Counted from the first letter of the stretch, positions 12,801-24,499 are shown. The stretch: 64,000 nucleotides of DNA from Plecoglossus altivelis (GCA_036571765.1 BROE01000007.1:372001-436000), one strand, 5' to 3'. Notes: generated by a model not told the origin, from the letters alone. Made by a program: numbers and translations.

Positions 12801-15800
12801 TGCGCAGTGAGCTTCCAGGGTTGGGACGGAGGAGAAAGGTTTTCGAAGGAAATGCCTCATCTGCAACAATAACGAATGGTAATGTTCCCAGCTCTGGTGC
12901 AGATGGCAGGTGAGAAGGCTCCAGGAGGCTTAAACTCCCGGTAATTAGGGGACGTCCCAATAAATAATTAGAAAATATTCCTCAGTTGCTATTGGTACCT
13001 AGTGCTACTACATCCACCACTAGAAAGTGTTAGTCGGCAACCACCAAGGCAAGCAGAACCACAGAAATGGTGCCCTTATAATTGAAAAACTGAGCCAGAA
13101 TTAGCTGGTGCCTGAATCACAACATGCTTCCCATCCAAATCACCGATGCAATTAAGAAGTAAGGGTTCTCTGGGCAGTTGTCCTCCAGAGCTCCTCACTG
13201 GGAGCTAGCATGCAGGTGCCTTGTAAAATCTCCCAGAGGACATCACACGTGTGCTTTACAATGATGGACACTGTTGAAATCCCGAGATGGAAACTGGCTG
13301 CAATGGTGGTAAAGAAATCCCCAGTGCTAAGGAATCTGAGGAATATAAATTAGATGACAATTGATTTCATTAGTAGATATAAATAATGTATATATGAGAG
13401 TATAAATAAACCGTATATTATCAAAGTGTGAAGAATTGCTGTTCAGATGGGATTATAAATTGAAGGCAAAATTGTTCCTGGCTCTTTTGTGATGCTTTGA
13501 TTTCGTTATATTTTGTCATTGTGTGTTATTATACCACGTTTATTACCTTGATTAGCTCTACTTAAACAATTAAACACTAATGTACCTTTTGAATGTTGAT
13601 TTAGACTAAATGCCTAGTAGTTACATTTCCATCAGTAGTCCATGGCCATATAATTTTCACTTTGTGACTGAAACTGGAAACATCACAACATCAACACTTG
13701 AATGGGAAAAACAAGTACTTGATTTTAAGAGGACAGCTCACCTTAAGCTGCTGCCACATGCTGCTCCAGATCGATTGGTTCCCTGAAGTTTGTAGTTTGT
13801 CTCGACGGATGCGGTGCCTTTCGAAAATAAGTAAGTGGGGAACCGGCCATGATAAAGTTTTATCTCCTGAACACGATTTGCATGTTCCCCTTCAGATTCT
13901 CTGTTCTTTAGGACTAGGTGCACCCAAAACCTTATTTTTGATCTTTTAAAGAAAATGAAAAGCTTGTCTTCACTGGATGATGAAGTGCCCATGTTTTCTC
14001 AGCTGTCGGCGCAAAAATTTTGTTATGCTGGAGCTCTATAACATTACAAACGTCGCGGCTGAAGTGAATGGTTCATAAACTATTCTCATGTAAAATATTT
14101 GCTTTTTCGCTTTTTTGTTACGCGTCCAGTGTGAAAGGGCCATAAATAGCAGTATAAATGATTGAGTTGAGTTAAATGAATGATTGAGACAAAACTTTAA
14201 ACAATTTTGTAACCATGATCAGACTTGTCTCCTTGCCAGCATCAATCAAACTTCCTTGGATTTGATAACTCTGTGTCAATCTTGTTTAAGAATTACCTAA
14301 CAGTGGGAAAGGTGGGGGTGTGGGGAGGTTGTGGATGTGAAGGGTGATGGTGTGTGTGGATGTGTGTAGATGTATGTGTGTTGGAGGGAGATGAGTGTAG
14401 TGTTGGTGTTGAGGAGGTGTAGATGTGTGGATGTAGATGTAGGTGTATGTGTGTGGGGGGACTGTGGGTGAGTATGTCTGTCTATAGGTCACTATGTGGG
14501 TGTAGTTGTATATGTGTGTGAGGGTTTGGGGAGGTGTGGGTGTAGTTGTATATGTATGTGAAGGTTTAGGGAGGTGTAGATGTGTATATATGTATATACA
14601 TACTGTAAGTTGTGGGTGTGTAGGTGTGTGACAGGACACTCCACACTCACAGGACTGTAGTTCCTTAGCTCTGCTGGAGGTCTTGTTGGACTGGCACCAG
14701 ATGGTGACCCCATCATCGAGGAGCTTGAGAGTGCGTCTTTTCTGCCAGCGAGGTGATCGAACCTTCACCATGCTGGAACCCTTCAGCATCTGCTTCACAT
14801 CTTCATCATCCTCAACACCTGGAGGTAGAGAGGGAAGAACAAGGACAAGGCATTTAACTCAACTAGTGTCACTAACCCTGCAGGTGTGCGTGTGTGTTAA
14901 TCTAGTGGATCAGGAGATGCAGTGCATAGGTCACTAATTGGTGGGCACCAAAATCAACATTCTAATTTAGTGATTATCCAAGCATGATTTCATTGGTGCC
15001 TGATTTCCCCTATTAAAAGAGATAGAGGCCATAAATTCTTGTTTGCCGATGCTTCTCCACTATTTCCCAAGTTACTGCATTACAGGACCTTTTCAATTAT
15101 GTCACTGATGAACATCTCCTTGCCTAAAAGCAGCCGTGTTGAGTTGTCATATGTGTGGCAGGGGAATGGCTGTCCACAGTAAATATGTTATAATGTTTAT
15201 AAATATCTAAAGTTTCCACTAAATTGGTTATGGGTCATTTTTGAACTGTGGTTGTTTATAAAGTATGGAAAGAAAAAATAAGTATTTAAGGCAATCAAAA
15301 ACACGATATTTAAGAAATACTCATTCATTTGTGCAGCCAAAAATAATGTAATGAATTGATTTCAAGGGATGTAGCTAATAAATACACAGCCATACATACA
15401 ATTTCATAAAACATTAATATTGGTCAACAAATACAGGCCATTTTAGACCCATGTTGTGCACTAGAAGGGTAAACGGATAAAAAAGGTAAATAAGGACAAC
15501 AAATAGTTTTGCTAAAGTTAACTAAGGAATACAGACTGATTTAATTAATTTATTGGGAAGATAAAATGAAAATTCTGTTGATTCACTTTGACAGGTGTTG
15601 TGTGTCAAATGCTAGTGTTTGATTATGTCTTTGTTATGAGATGTTATGGTAATGACAACTAGTTGCTGTCATAGTTTTAGATGCAATAGTTTTATTTACT
15701 CATAGATTTACTAACTATTCAACAGTCTTCCAAATCTTACAAGTTTCAATAGATGCAGCTGTTATAACATGTGCAATGCTGATTTTTTTAAACTACAGAC

Positions 15801-18325
15801 TCAAAACATATGACATAAATACTAGATCTCAAAAATGTTAATCTACTTTGTAAGCTTCATGAAGAGTCTATGTAAGTTATGGTTTGCAATATAAGACTGT
15901 CAAGACTGTGATAGAGTAGGTACTAGTGCTAGCAGCAGTAGGATTATCCATCAGGGGGGTTGGCTGGTCCTTACCAGTCCTTACCAGACTCTCATGCGAT
16001 TCATTTCCACAGAGAGTCTGAGACTTATCCATTGAGAAAGATTGTTTCCGTTAAGGCCAGTACTTTGTTAAATTGGATCTGCCCAGAGCCACTTTGGATC
16101 TGCCACAACTAATCGCTAATGTTTAGTCGTGACGTACGTCTTGCGTCAGGATGCAGCCACTCAGGCTGTAAACAACAAGTTGGAATGAGCAGAGAAGTGT
16201 TGGAAGATGTTGAATTTAGGAATTAAATCAACATCTGCCTTTGACATTAAGGGTAGTGATAATGTATATATGTATATATAAGTATTAGATTTTTTTCTTT
16301 TATTTAGGACAGCTAGTTTTGGAAAATCATAAATTACAAGACATTTACAACAATATGTCCAAGTAACATACTAAACATATTCCTACACGAGTACTCAAAG
16401 TGGTTCAAAGTATTCCGTTCATCACAAGAATCACTCAATTTACTGTCATTTTTTTGTCAAAGTAGTTATTGCAATAGAGTTCTGGATAAATATTGAATCA
16501 TATTGTAGATCCACATCTATATCCCCAAGAATATCACTAGTGATGATTAGAATCTCCTTCGCCTAGTCTAATCTAAACACAGGAAGGTTAGCAATCATGT
16601 ACAACTGTTCAAATAGTGCAAAAAGCAGGGAGACATTTACAACTATCGACTTAGCATCGCTACCGTTTGCTATAGCCAACTCCTTCACAACTGACGAAGC
16701 AAGCTGGAAAATTATACATTTCCCAAACCTTGTGGGGAGGAGGGCCACAACACCATGGCCACCAACTAAACTCTGTAAAGACTGTTCTTGCTCCGGCTTT
16801 AAGTTCTGGATGTCCAGTAGCGTTGCCATAACGGAACGAATGGCTTCGCTTGCATCTTTTTCCACCGCCATTACAGAACTACAGTTCAAACTAGCACGCT
16901 ACATCAACACCATTGTTATCTGGCGCTCCCTCTGTTCACTGATTGGGCCATCAGATATTTGAGTGGACAAAATCTGAGCGGGAGTATCAGGTCCAGACCT
17001 ACTACAGATAAATCAAAATTGGGCAGAAATATGTAGGACGGCAATGGCAGGCTAGGAAGTTGAATCACTAGCAACAGAATTCAGCACGACCATGCTCAAG
17101 ACACAAGAAGAGAAGTCCTTAACACAGTCTTAAAAAGCATATCGAAGTCATTAAATACTGTACATTTCCAGTCACATTGCAAGGAGCAAAGTGAATAGGT
17201 CTATATGTTCAATTAAAAAAGAAAGTATCTTCTGAGGTGTTTCTGTGTGTGTTGGAAATCAGGATTGACCTTGAGCTGCTTAGAATGCCAGAGTAAGCAA
17301 GTGTGCTTATAGGGGTATGGTAAGCCTACAACCAAGTTACACTAGACACCAAACATTACCTTTCATTTATATTTCCAGAAAGGTTGCCTAGGGCAGTATC
17401 AATAAACAAAACAGTAGGTTCACTGTGTATAGGGCTTTGATTTACCAGAGTACAAATAAAAACGCTAATACACAAAATTCACAAGGGAAATGTGGAAGCA
17501 TAGAAATTTCATTATAATTGTATAATGTAGTTTTTATGTAGTTAAATGTCAGTAATGACCACAAAAATCTATGTTTTGGGATAACCCAATTAGTCTTGTT
17601 TCAAGACGTTACCCAAATAAGAAAATAGTGCCATGCCTGGTGTCAGCTGTGAGGTCTTTCAAGTTCTGAAATTGTTGTAAGTTTATTATGTACGTTTATG
17701 TCTTCTAAGGTCTAAAACTGTTGTAAGTTTATTATATACATTTACAAGTTTATTTATATAATTCTCAAAATGCTCAGGAATTGTCTATGAACATTCTGAT
17801 ACAAATACAATGAAATTACACTTGAACTATGTGCTTAATAAGCAATATAAAATTGTATGAGAATACATTGCAGCTCATGGGCGTAGGTTTTTCAAATGTG
17901 GGTGAGACAGGCTATTCTATAATTATATATTTTTATAAAACAGGATAAGGCCGATGCATTTAATGTTCTTTTTTAAGTTGGGGGACACATTTAATATATA
18001 ACGAAATCTATCTGTAATGTCCATGTAATAGTTGACTTATACAGCAAAACCCCTCGACAGCTTAATGCGTGCCTACCGCGGTATGCTACAGCCTTAACGC
18101 ATAGGTTTTACAGACTCAATTCTTGCAACACAGATGCAGTGGGATATATTACGTAAATTTTGCCGATCATAGGCCATTTATGCCAGTTATTGTACATTCT
18201 AACAGAACATTGTACATTAACTAATTATACAAGTAAAAGGTAAACAACAAACGTATACCCAAATCCTTCAGGGGGTCGTGTAGCTTTGATTCTGACGTCC
18301 CAGCCTTCTTACCGCTACCCAACAT
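5138..18325 (-). CDS. plcd3: Phospholipase C delta (plcd3-like), 5' 11 exons
   Basis: Hydrolyses PIP2 to IP3 and diacylglycerol at the inner plasma membrane, calcium dependent. Exons in coding order: 18259-18325, 14651-14818, 10104-10332, 9315-9444, 8619-8844, 8254-8455, 8003-8147, 7689-7841, 7172-7318, 6824-6971, 5138-5254. They give 577 codons with every phase consistent. Start ATG at 18325 (MLGSGKK). PH domain about residues 30-150, EF-hand loop DQNHDGKMSYEE about 164-175, X domain about 307-440, Ser/Glu-rich X-Y linker about 441-489, then the start of Y. Catalytic residues His321, Asn322, Glu351, Asp353, His366 and Glu400 all sit at a constant +10 offset from rat PLC delta-1 (His311 to Glu390). 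The rest of Y and the C2 domain lie beyond the left edge. The delta-3 assignment rests on LRRPEL, DQGED and TYELNE motifs and the acbd4 neighbour; fish delta-4 is the alternative. Confidence 0.9.
6785..6820. repeat. (ACAG)n microsatellite at a splice donor
   Basis: About nine tandem ACAG units on the plus strand, (CTGT)n in plcd3 sense. The array begins within a few bases of the donor of exon 6824-6971 (donor GTATTG), so length changes alter the first bases of the intron. Confidence 0.9.
9445..10103 (-). other. U12-type AT-AC intron of plcd3
   Basis: In plcd3 sense the donor is ATATCTTTT (10103 downward), one base from the minor-spliceosome consensus ATATCCTTT. Near the 3' end lies TCCTTGAC (9461-9454), an exact fit to the U12 branch-site consensus TCCTTRAY, followed about 10 bases later by the acceptor CAC. 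No GT or AG is available at the required places. Splicing here gives LDHWIHGYLRRADQ, matching the LDHWIH of other PLC deltas, and restores frame (2+1 phase). Confidence 0.85.
10850..11690 (-). mobile_element. Rex3 LINE, 5'-truncated and internally deleted
   Basis: Reverse-oriented 3' part of Rex3. From its 5' side it encodes reverse transcriptase pieces (LKKAFDRVPCGVLWG at about 11540-11500). A deletion follows that removes the FADD catalytic box. The C-terminal segment at 10872-11400 includes WLGHLFWMP and GRPRTRWRDY. The 3' end is the short Rex3 tail with AGATGGGTG near 10850. It is truncated at the 5' end near 11690, as usual for target-primed insertion, and abuts the Harbinger element inside plcd3 intron 2. 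Confidence 0.85.
11825..12290 (+). pseudogene. Harbinger MADF-domain (Myb-like) ORF remnant
   Basis: Start ATG at 11825 encodes MDLLIACVSTHPVLFE followed by NYKDNQLG, the usual opening of a MADF domain, ending at a donor-like GTGAGT at 11919. A second block near 12178-12276 encodes KKIWKNLRDTYVRKRRERK, the WKxLRDxY helix of the same domain. In Harbinger elements this protein recruits the transposase to DNA. The frame between the two blocks is broken. It is identified from family pattern only. Confidence 0.55.
12660..13992 (-). pseudogene. Harbinger transposase pseudogene (HARBI1-like)
   Basis: The minus strand opens with MGTSSSSEDKL at 13992 and continues FWVHLVLKNRESEGEHANRV, the N-terminal hallmark of fish Harbinger transposases. 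About 13.33-12.75 kb encodes, with frameshifts, FFTTIAASFHLGISTVSIIV, then FNYKGTISVVLLALV (the DDE region, consensus YNYKGxFSxVLLAxxD) and LPFVIVADEAFP. Stop codons and frameshifts separate the pieces, so no functional enzyme is made. It is related to the domesticated HARBI1 family but is clearly a transposon relic. Confidence 0.75.
14310..14640. repeat. TG-rich minisatellite next to plcd3 exon 2
   Basis: Purine/T-rich simple sequence made of GTGTGG, GTAGATGT and GTATATGT runs. It includes two near-identical ~50-bp units starting around 14496 and 14536. The 170-codon open frame on the other strand is a low-complexity artefact fused to exon 14651-14818. Confidence 0.8.
14940..15960. other. 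plcd3 intron 1, nothing recognised
   Basis: AT-rich intron sequence without exons, open frames or repeats that I can name. Confidence 0.4.
15961..17054 (-). mobile_element. Helicase-fragment transposon, copy A
   Basis: About 1.1 kb that is the inverted relative of 28951-30201. Shared blocks include both ends (TGGCTGGTCCTTACCAG on the left, GGCAGGCTA on the right), the RecQ-like fragment and a conserved non-coding block near 16000-16250 matched at 29940-30180. Ends are imperfect inverted repeats related to TAGCCTGG. No target duplication is visible for this copy. It lies in plcd3 intron 1. Confidence 0.6.
16563..16880 (-). pseudogene. RecQ-type helicase N-terminal fragment
   Basis: The open frame encodes LKPEQEQSLQSLV then ALLPTRFGKCIIFQL and a VVNVSLLFALFEQ segment. 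This resembles motifs 0, I and Ia of RecQ/DEAD-box helicases, where the Walker A loop is LPTGxGKS. Here the glycine is arginine and the lysine is followed by cysteine, and nothing downstream of motif Ia is present, so it cannot be an ATPase. The same PTRFGK change occurs in copy B (29101-29310), so it was already present in the spreading element. Confidence 0.6.
17055..18258. other. plcd3 intron 1 (5' part), nothing recognised
   Basis: No exon or named repeat. A short imperfect palindrome surrounds CTACCGCGGTA near 18073. The segment ends at the donor of the first coding exon. Confidence 0.4.
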
Positions 18326-19595
18326 GCTAATCGGAAGCGCGCTGGCTCTTTTTCTATCCTTTTTGTCTGTATGACCGCTGTGTTACAACAGCAAATACAG
18401 AGAAATCTTTAAGACAACGTATCGGCTACAAAATGTCCAAAGTGTGTTGCATTTTTTGAAGATCCAGTCAGATGTGACCCGTGATCCTGTTCCCTTGGAC
18501 AAAATGCGATACAGCCCGAGATTTGATGACGTCATGAGTACAGGCAAGCGCAAATGAGGCCATAAACAGAGTGTTTAAGATGCTGTCTGCTCCACAGCTA
18601 TGCAACATTTATGGCAGCTCATCATCAAATAATAAGGCCTTAATTAGTCAGTATGTCTGGCAGTAGAGAATGGTGTTAATGAGTTACAGGGCGTAGTAAA
18701 ATACGCGGACAGTATTTGTTACCACGTCCACACGACTCATCTTTAGTGTGGAATGTCCTTTTTCCTTGTGCTCCTGCAAGTCAGATAAATCAGCAATTGG
18801 CTAATGGTCCCTTTTGTGCTGGTGCCATCACAAATGCAGTTCCTGGCAACTTTTGACGTAGCAAATACATTTGAAAAAAGAAAACTAAAACCGTTTAAAG
18901 AAAATTGTCAGTATGTGAGCCAATTTTGTGAACAAAACAAAACATATTGGGGGAGTTGTTGATTTGTTGACAGGAGTTAGTACCATCGAATCGATCGGAA
19001 AAGTTAGTCGGAAATGCAATATAATCAACATCTACTGGGGCTGTTGCCCCAAACCCAGGGGCAAGGAGTGGGGGTCTGTATGAGTCTAGAATTTATGGAG
19101 CCTGACTATTCCTCCTGACATGATAGTCATCAGCATACATTTTTGAAATCCAAAAATGCAACTCTGGATATGAAGAATTGCATTTTGGATATCAAGAATT
19201 TGGATAGTTGATAACCAAATTAGAATTGTTTATATTAAAAAACTGAATAGTTTATAACAATTAATTGGATAAATGATCAAACGGCTTGCCATACCTTCCA
19301 GCCTTTTTCTTAAAAAATGGTAACAAATACAACATCAACTTAATCATTTCAGCCATGACATTGGGTGAGAAATATCTTCAAGGTAAAGTTAAAAAATATT
19401 CAACAACAAACAAAATTACAAAAAAGTATGAAAACTAAGTGGAAAAAACGACTATATAAATGTACAACCAACGTTCAACATAAACATTTTAGAGGCACAA
19501 GTTATACCATAATTAACTACATTTAATCTTGATTGCAGCGAGAAAGGTAAATTATATAATGTATTGTTAATACAACATCATGTAAAAAAGATGAT
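18326..19595. other. plcd3 5' flank / 5' UTR region
   Basis: Upstream of the plcd3 start codon. No clear TATA box or CpG-rich island is visible, and no coding exon. It is expected to contain the 5' UTR and promoter, but neither can be delimited from sequence. Confidence 0.35.
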
Positions 19596-20705
19596 CAAGA
19601 TTTGCCTAATCACTGGCCAATATTTCCAACAGGAGATTGAAAATAATAGCTAAAAAAGAACGTAGAAGACATTTGAAAATTGTAGTAAAAATTTCAACAG
19701 TGAAGAAGGTCAGCTTGCACTAGATCTGGGCTGAAAACTTCTCCGTATTTTGACCAAACTAAATGAATTACTACAAAAGAATTTTGATCTACACTTTAAT
19801 TAGACACAAGGCAAACAGAAGCAGCCCAGATCAGGCGATCGTCACAAAAGGCAAAGGCTAATAGTCCCTTTTGAGCTCGTGCCCTGGTAAGTGCGAGCAG
19901 ATTTTCAGACAATGCAAGTAAAGAAATGGGGTACTAGTTTACCCATTTTGGATTGTTTTAAAATGTAGGAAAAGTCTGGACAAAGTATTGTATGAAAAAG
20001 CTAGCCGTATAAACCAGGTTCAGAAATCAAAGACAAATTATTGGCGGAGTTTGGGGCATGTTGACTGGAAATTATAGAATAAATCGACCAGACGAGCCAA
20101 CTGCCTAATTGGAAATTCAATACCACAATAGACTTAAGCCTCGACCCCTTCTACTAACAAACAACGCTAATTCAAGATAGATTTCAATCATATTAAAGTC
20201 TGTGCATATACGGAGAACAGAAGCAGCATAGATCAGGCGATCGTCGAAAATAGGGGTTATGTCGTAAAAATCAAAGCGTAAATTGTCATTCTGTGTTATT
20301 TTCAGCAGCTTAAATCTATTTTTCCCGCCAACCTTTTCCATCGACTTTTGTCCAGATAAATGTGACCGCAATTAACACACCAAGGGCGTCTACTTGTCAA
20401 ACCTTAACGACCGTTCGAATGCGTAAATTGTACGCCTACCACATCTACTTTACACAACTAATGCATGTAGGGCTACTGATAATTAGCGTAATATGATAAG
20501 CTGTCTGAGACTGTTCTGGCAGAAGCCTAATTATTGACCAATATTATCATTAGGAGATTGAGAATATTAGCCAAAAAAGAATGTGGCACACGTTTGAAAA
20601 TTGTAGGATGAATTTCAAAACACTGAAGAAGGCCAGCTTGCACTTGATGTGGAATGACAAGGTTTTTGTCAGCATATTTTGAACAAAATAAATGAACTAC
20701 TTGTA
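19596..20705. repeat. Duplicated non-coding block
   Basis: Segment 19596-19790 recurs in diverged form at 20520-20705; shared anchors are GAAGAAGG(T/C)CAGCTTGCACT and TTGAAAATTGTAG. Between them the anchor AGATCAGGCGATCGTC occurs at about 19829 and again at about 20229. I recognise neither as a known family. Confidence 0.6.
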
Positions 20706-20719
20706 AAACATATAATGCA

Positions 20720-21628
20720 TTTCATCATTGCTAGGTGCTCTTTACCATACAAAGTTTTATTTCAACACTGGGCCTAGGACCCAAATGGACATACATAGAA
20801 CAAGGGCTAGAGGATTACTAAAACTTTGCAGAAGACACACTTAATCTTAGTCACAAAAGGAAGAACAATATATCCCGGCCCTGAAAAGTTATGCCCTATC
20901 TTAACGGCTGACACTGCCATGAAAGGTTATGCCCTCGCCTAACTGCTGACAAAACATTGTACTCTAATAGGCATGTCACGAGACCTAATCGGAATGCGAC
21001 CCCTGCCCCAGCCCTTTTTACGTGTTCTCATGAGCCTTAAAAGATGCTGAACACAGATTGATTATCGCACACCCACTTAAGGACTCACCCCACCTAAAGG
21101 AAGGAGGATCCATGAGCCAAGAGGAAAGCACCCTGTGCTCCAATGAGGCTCGCAGAAAGTCTAAACCAGGTGCCGCTTTCAACAAAAGTGTAACCCTAAC
21201 CCAATCAAAAATGCCCTTAAGGACTATAACAACTAATTGTAAACTCTGCTCTGTACCCTTTTCTGGTCTGCTCATTGTTGTGATCAGACTGTCTAGGTCC
21301 ATGCATGTATCGTTGGACAACTTAAACTCTTGTTGCGAAAACGGAATAAATATAATTAGTTGACTCTCATAGTGCTCCGAGTTTTAACTTGGGCCACCAC
21401 TGTACACCACTGGTGTTTTTCTACACCCAACATTACACACATTTATCAAATGATAGACTACACGCTAAGCATTCATATAAAAGGGAAATATGACCATAAC
21501 TTAAATGGGGGTTCACTGAAATACAGATACAGCACAGATTTCCAGATCAGAAGGTGACCCAAACTGTTGCTTTTAGCATTTAAAATGGTTTAGCTTGACT
21601 AAGAATATATCATTATTATATTACAAAT
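20720..21628. other. Intergenic, nothing recognised
   Basis: Intergenic sequence between plcd3 and acbd4. The 100-codon overlapping frames on both strands at 21018-21363 carry no recognisable domain, and I do not call them genes. Confidence 0.4.
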
Positions 21629-21629
21629 G

Positions 21630-22415
21630 CACATTTAATCCAAATCCAATTATTCCTTTCTGGCAGACAGTGTACACCTGTACATTTAGACTATGGAAAG
21701 ATATCCAACATAGTCTCCATCCACAGGTCAAGATGGGGATTGAACTGACTGTTTGAAGGGCAGGGAAAGAAAAATTAGAAGGTCTGCTACTGCACAACAT
21801 GGAGCCTCACCAGTGTAACAATGGGAATGGGACAAGACTCCAAGTGTCATTACAGTTGGCCCATTGTGGGGGAAATTGGAAGTAAGGCCATGGAAACCGT
21901 CAAGTTTAGACCATTGTAATGGCACTTTATAGGGTACTGCTTCATGTTTTTGCTGCTATAAATGCACTCATTAAGACACGTTCTTACTTAAAGAGGGTAC
22001 ACTATAATTTATGCACTTAACCAGATTTCCCAATGTGAATGACAGGCAGTATGGCACTTTGTTTCAATTTGCCACTCTAGAGGGCATTTTAGACATGCTT
22101 CTTCAATCCTAGGGGAAACGGGCAGTCAGCCCATGCTAACATTGGGGAACCAGAAGGAGAGGATGAAGAAAGGCAGAAGCTCGTCAACATACAGGCTACT
22201 TTAAACAAAAATGTCATATATTTACAATTAAAATTTCTCTATAGTAGCCCTTGTTAAATCATCACCAACCACGTTCAAAAATGTCCCAAATGCAAAAGGC
22301 ACGCAGAGATACAGACAGACTGAACAGAAGTCAAGGCTTGTCTACCATGAGTTTGTTTCCTTTGTGTGATTCCAACAGACTACCCACAGAGACTGCAGTT
22401 TACTGACCTCCTTGT
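21630..22415. repeat. Dispersed repeat, copy X
   Basis: About 785 bp that recurs in the same orientation at 27700-28582. Shared blocks: ACATTTAATCCAAATCCAAT at the left, GTGTACACCTGTACATTTAG, TGTTTGAAGGGCAGG, and TCAAGGCTTGTCTAC near the right. Copies differ by many substitutions and small indels. No coding capacity or terminal repeats were found. Rex3 copy 2 begins just beyond its right end. Confidence 0.7.
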
Positions 22416-22696
22416 CTAAGCTCAATTTTCAGACCGCGTGCGTGTGTATCCTTTGCAGAACTCTCTCATCCTATATACAAGGTCGGAATCATATCCTCCA
22501 TGGAGAGGTCGATCGACCATATGAGTGAGAGTAGGAACGTATGATGTACCGGGGTAAATTGAGTAAGCTTTGGCCTTCCGGTCCTCAGCTTCTTCTTCAC
22601 CACGATGTGACCGTGTATCACGAGAGCGCTCCACTGCAGGGACCGCAGGAGTTGCTGCCGGGCACGCGATCCGACCTGGTTCAATGACTACAATCT

Positions 22697-23026
22697 NNNN
22701 NNNNNNNNNNNNNNNNNNNNNNNNNNNNNNNNNNNNNNNNNNNNNNNNNNNNNNNNNNNNNNNNNNNNNNNNNNNNNNNNNNNNNNNNNNNNNNNNNNNN
22801 NNNNNNNNNNNNNNNNNNNNNNNNNNNNNNNNNNNNNNNNNNNNNNNNNNNNNNNNNNNNNNNNNNNNNNNNNNNNNNNNNNNNNNNNNNNNNNNNNNNN
22901 NNNNNNNNNNNNNNNNNNNNNNNNNNNNNNNNNNNNNNNNNNNNNNNNNNNNNNNNNNNNNNNNNNNNNNNNNNNNNNNNNNNNNNNNNNNNNNNNNNNN
23001 NNNNNNNNNNNNNNNNNNNNNNNNNN
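22697..23026. other. Assembly gap (330 N)
   Basis: Unsequenced. The flanks correspond to positions in Rex3 that are well over 1 kb apart in an intact element, so either the gap size is nominal or this copy has a deletion. Confidence 0.99.
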
Positions 23027-24415
23027 GTCAACTGTCTCCGGAGTCCCACAAGCCAACCAGGCTTGATAGGACTCCTTCTTCAGTTTGACAGCATCCCTTA
23101 CTTCCGGTGTCCACCACCGGGTTCGGGGATTGCCGCCGCGACTGGCACCAGAGACCTTACGACCGCAGCTCCGGGCCGCCGCATCGACAATGGAGGCCGA
23201 GAACATAGTCCACTCAGACTCAATGTCCCCAGCCCCCCCCGGAATCTGTGAGAAACTCTCCCGGAGGTGCGAGTTGAAGACCTCGCTGACAGAAGGCTCC
23301 GCCAGACGTTCCCAACAGACCCTCACGATACGCTTGGGCCTGCCAGGTCTGTCCGACTTCCTCCTCCACCAGCGGATCCAGCTCACGACCAGGTGGTGAT
23401 CGGTTGACAGCTCCGCCCCTCTCTTTACCCGAGTGTCCGAGACACGTGGCCGGAGGTCAGAGGACACGACAACAAAGTCGATCATCGACCTTCGGCCTAG
23501 GGTGCCCTGGTGCCACGTGCACTGATGGACACCCTTGTGCTCGAACATGGTGTTCGTTATGGACAAACTGTAACTAGCACAGAAGTCCAACAACAAAACA
23601 CCGCTCGGGTTCAGATCGGGGGGACCGTTCCTCCCAATCACACCTCTCCAGGTGTCACTGTCGTTACCCACATGGGCGTTGAAGTCCCCCAGCAGAACAA
23701 TGGAGTCCCCGGTCGGTGCACTATCCAGTACCCCTCCCAGGGACCCCAAGAAGGCCGGGTACTCTGCACTGCTGTTCGGCCCATAGGCCGATACAACAGT
23801 GAGAGACCTGTCCCCGGCTTGAAGGCGCAGGGACACGACCCTCTCGTCTACCGGGGTAAACCCCAACACGTGGCGGCTGAGCCACGGGGCTATGAGCAAG
23901 CCCACGCCAGCCCGCCGCCTCTCCCCGCGAGCAACGCCAGAGAAATGTAGAGTCCAGCCTCTCTCGAGGATAATGGACCCAGAACCCAGGCTGTGCGTGG
24001 AGGTGAGGCCAACTATATCTAGCCGGTAACGCTCTACCTCCCGCACAAGCTCGGGCTCCTTTCCTGCCAGCGAGGTGACATTCCATGTCCCCAGCGCTAG
24101 AGACCGTGTGCATGGCCTCGGTCGTCCAGGCACCTGCCCCTGACCGCCGCCCAAAACACACTGCACCGACCCCCTACGGTCCTTCCTGTGGGTGGTGAGC
24201 CTGCAGGAAGGTGATCCCACGTCGCCTTTTCGGGCTATACCCGGCCGGGTCCCATGGGCAAAGACCCGGCCACCAGGCGCTCGCCTGCGAGCACCCACCC
24301 CAGGCCTGGCTCCAGGGTGGGGCCCCGGTAACACCACTCCGGGCGACGTAGCGATTCTCTTTAGTTTTGTCATCATAGGGGTTTTTGGTGAACCGCACTT
24401 AGTCTGGCTAGTCAC
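23027..24415 (-). CDS. Rex3 ORF, endonuclease domain (partial)
   Basis: One open frame of about 460 codons from ATG at 24415 (MTSQTKCGSPKTP) into the gap. After a Pro/Gly/Arg-rich leader it carries an APE-like endonuclease at about residues 100-360: TWNVTSL (metal-binding Asn), LGDFNAHVG (Asp/Asn) and STDHHLVVSW (catalytic His). It then enters the linker before the reverse transcriptase with WWTPEVRDAVKLKK. In RTE elements this protein nicks target DNA and primes reverse transcription. No stop or frameshift is visible before the gap, so this copy may be recently active. The start codon is the first in the open frame; the true start is uncertain. Confidence 0.8.
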
Positions 24416-24499
24416 CTAGGACCAGTTTGCCATGGGAGACCCTACCAGGGGCTTATTGCCCCCGACAACATAGCTCCTGGGATCATTCGAGCGCTCAAA

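Larger units (their letters stand above)
11700..14140. mobile_element. Decayed PIF/Harbinger transposon
   Basis: The stretch carries both genes expected of an animal Harbinger element in convergent orientation: a MADF/Myb-like DNA-binding ORF on the plus strand (from 11825) and a transposase on the minus strand (from 13992). The right boundary is placed near 14140, where the sequence reads GGCCCTTTCACACTGG inward; the left end was not found and may have been cut off by the Rex3 copy at 10850-11690. Boundaries are approximate. It sits in plcd3 intron 2. Confidence 0.65.

Noticed and set aside
14286..14660. Long minus-strand frame rich in Thr, Pro and Tyr
   Set aside because: It is the translation of the TG-rich minisatellite read through the plcd3 exon 2 donor; low complexity, not a gene.
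21018..21363. Overlapping 100-codon frames on both strands
   Set aside because: Antisense pairs of similar length are expected by chance; no domain or repeat similarity seen.
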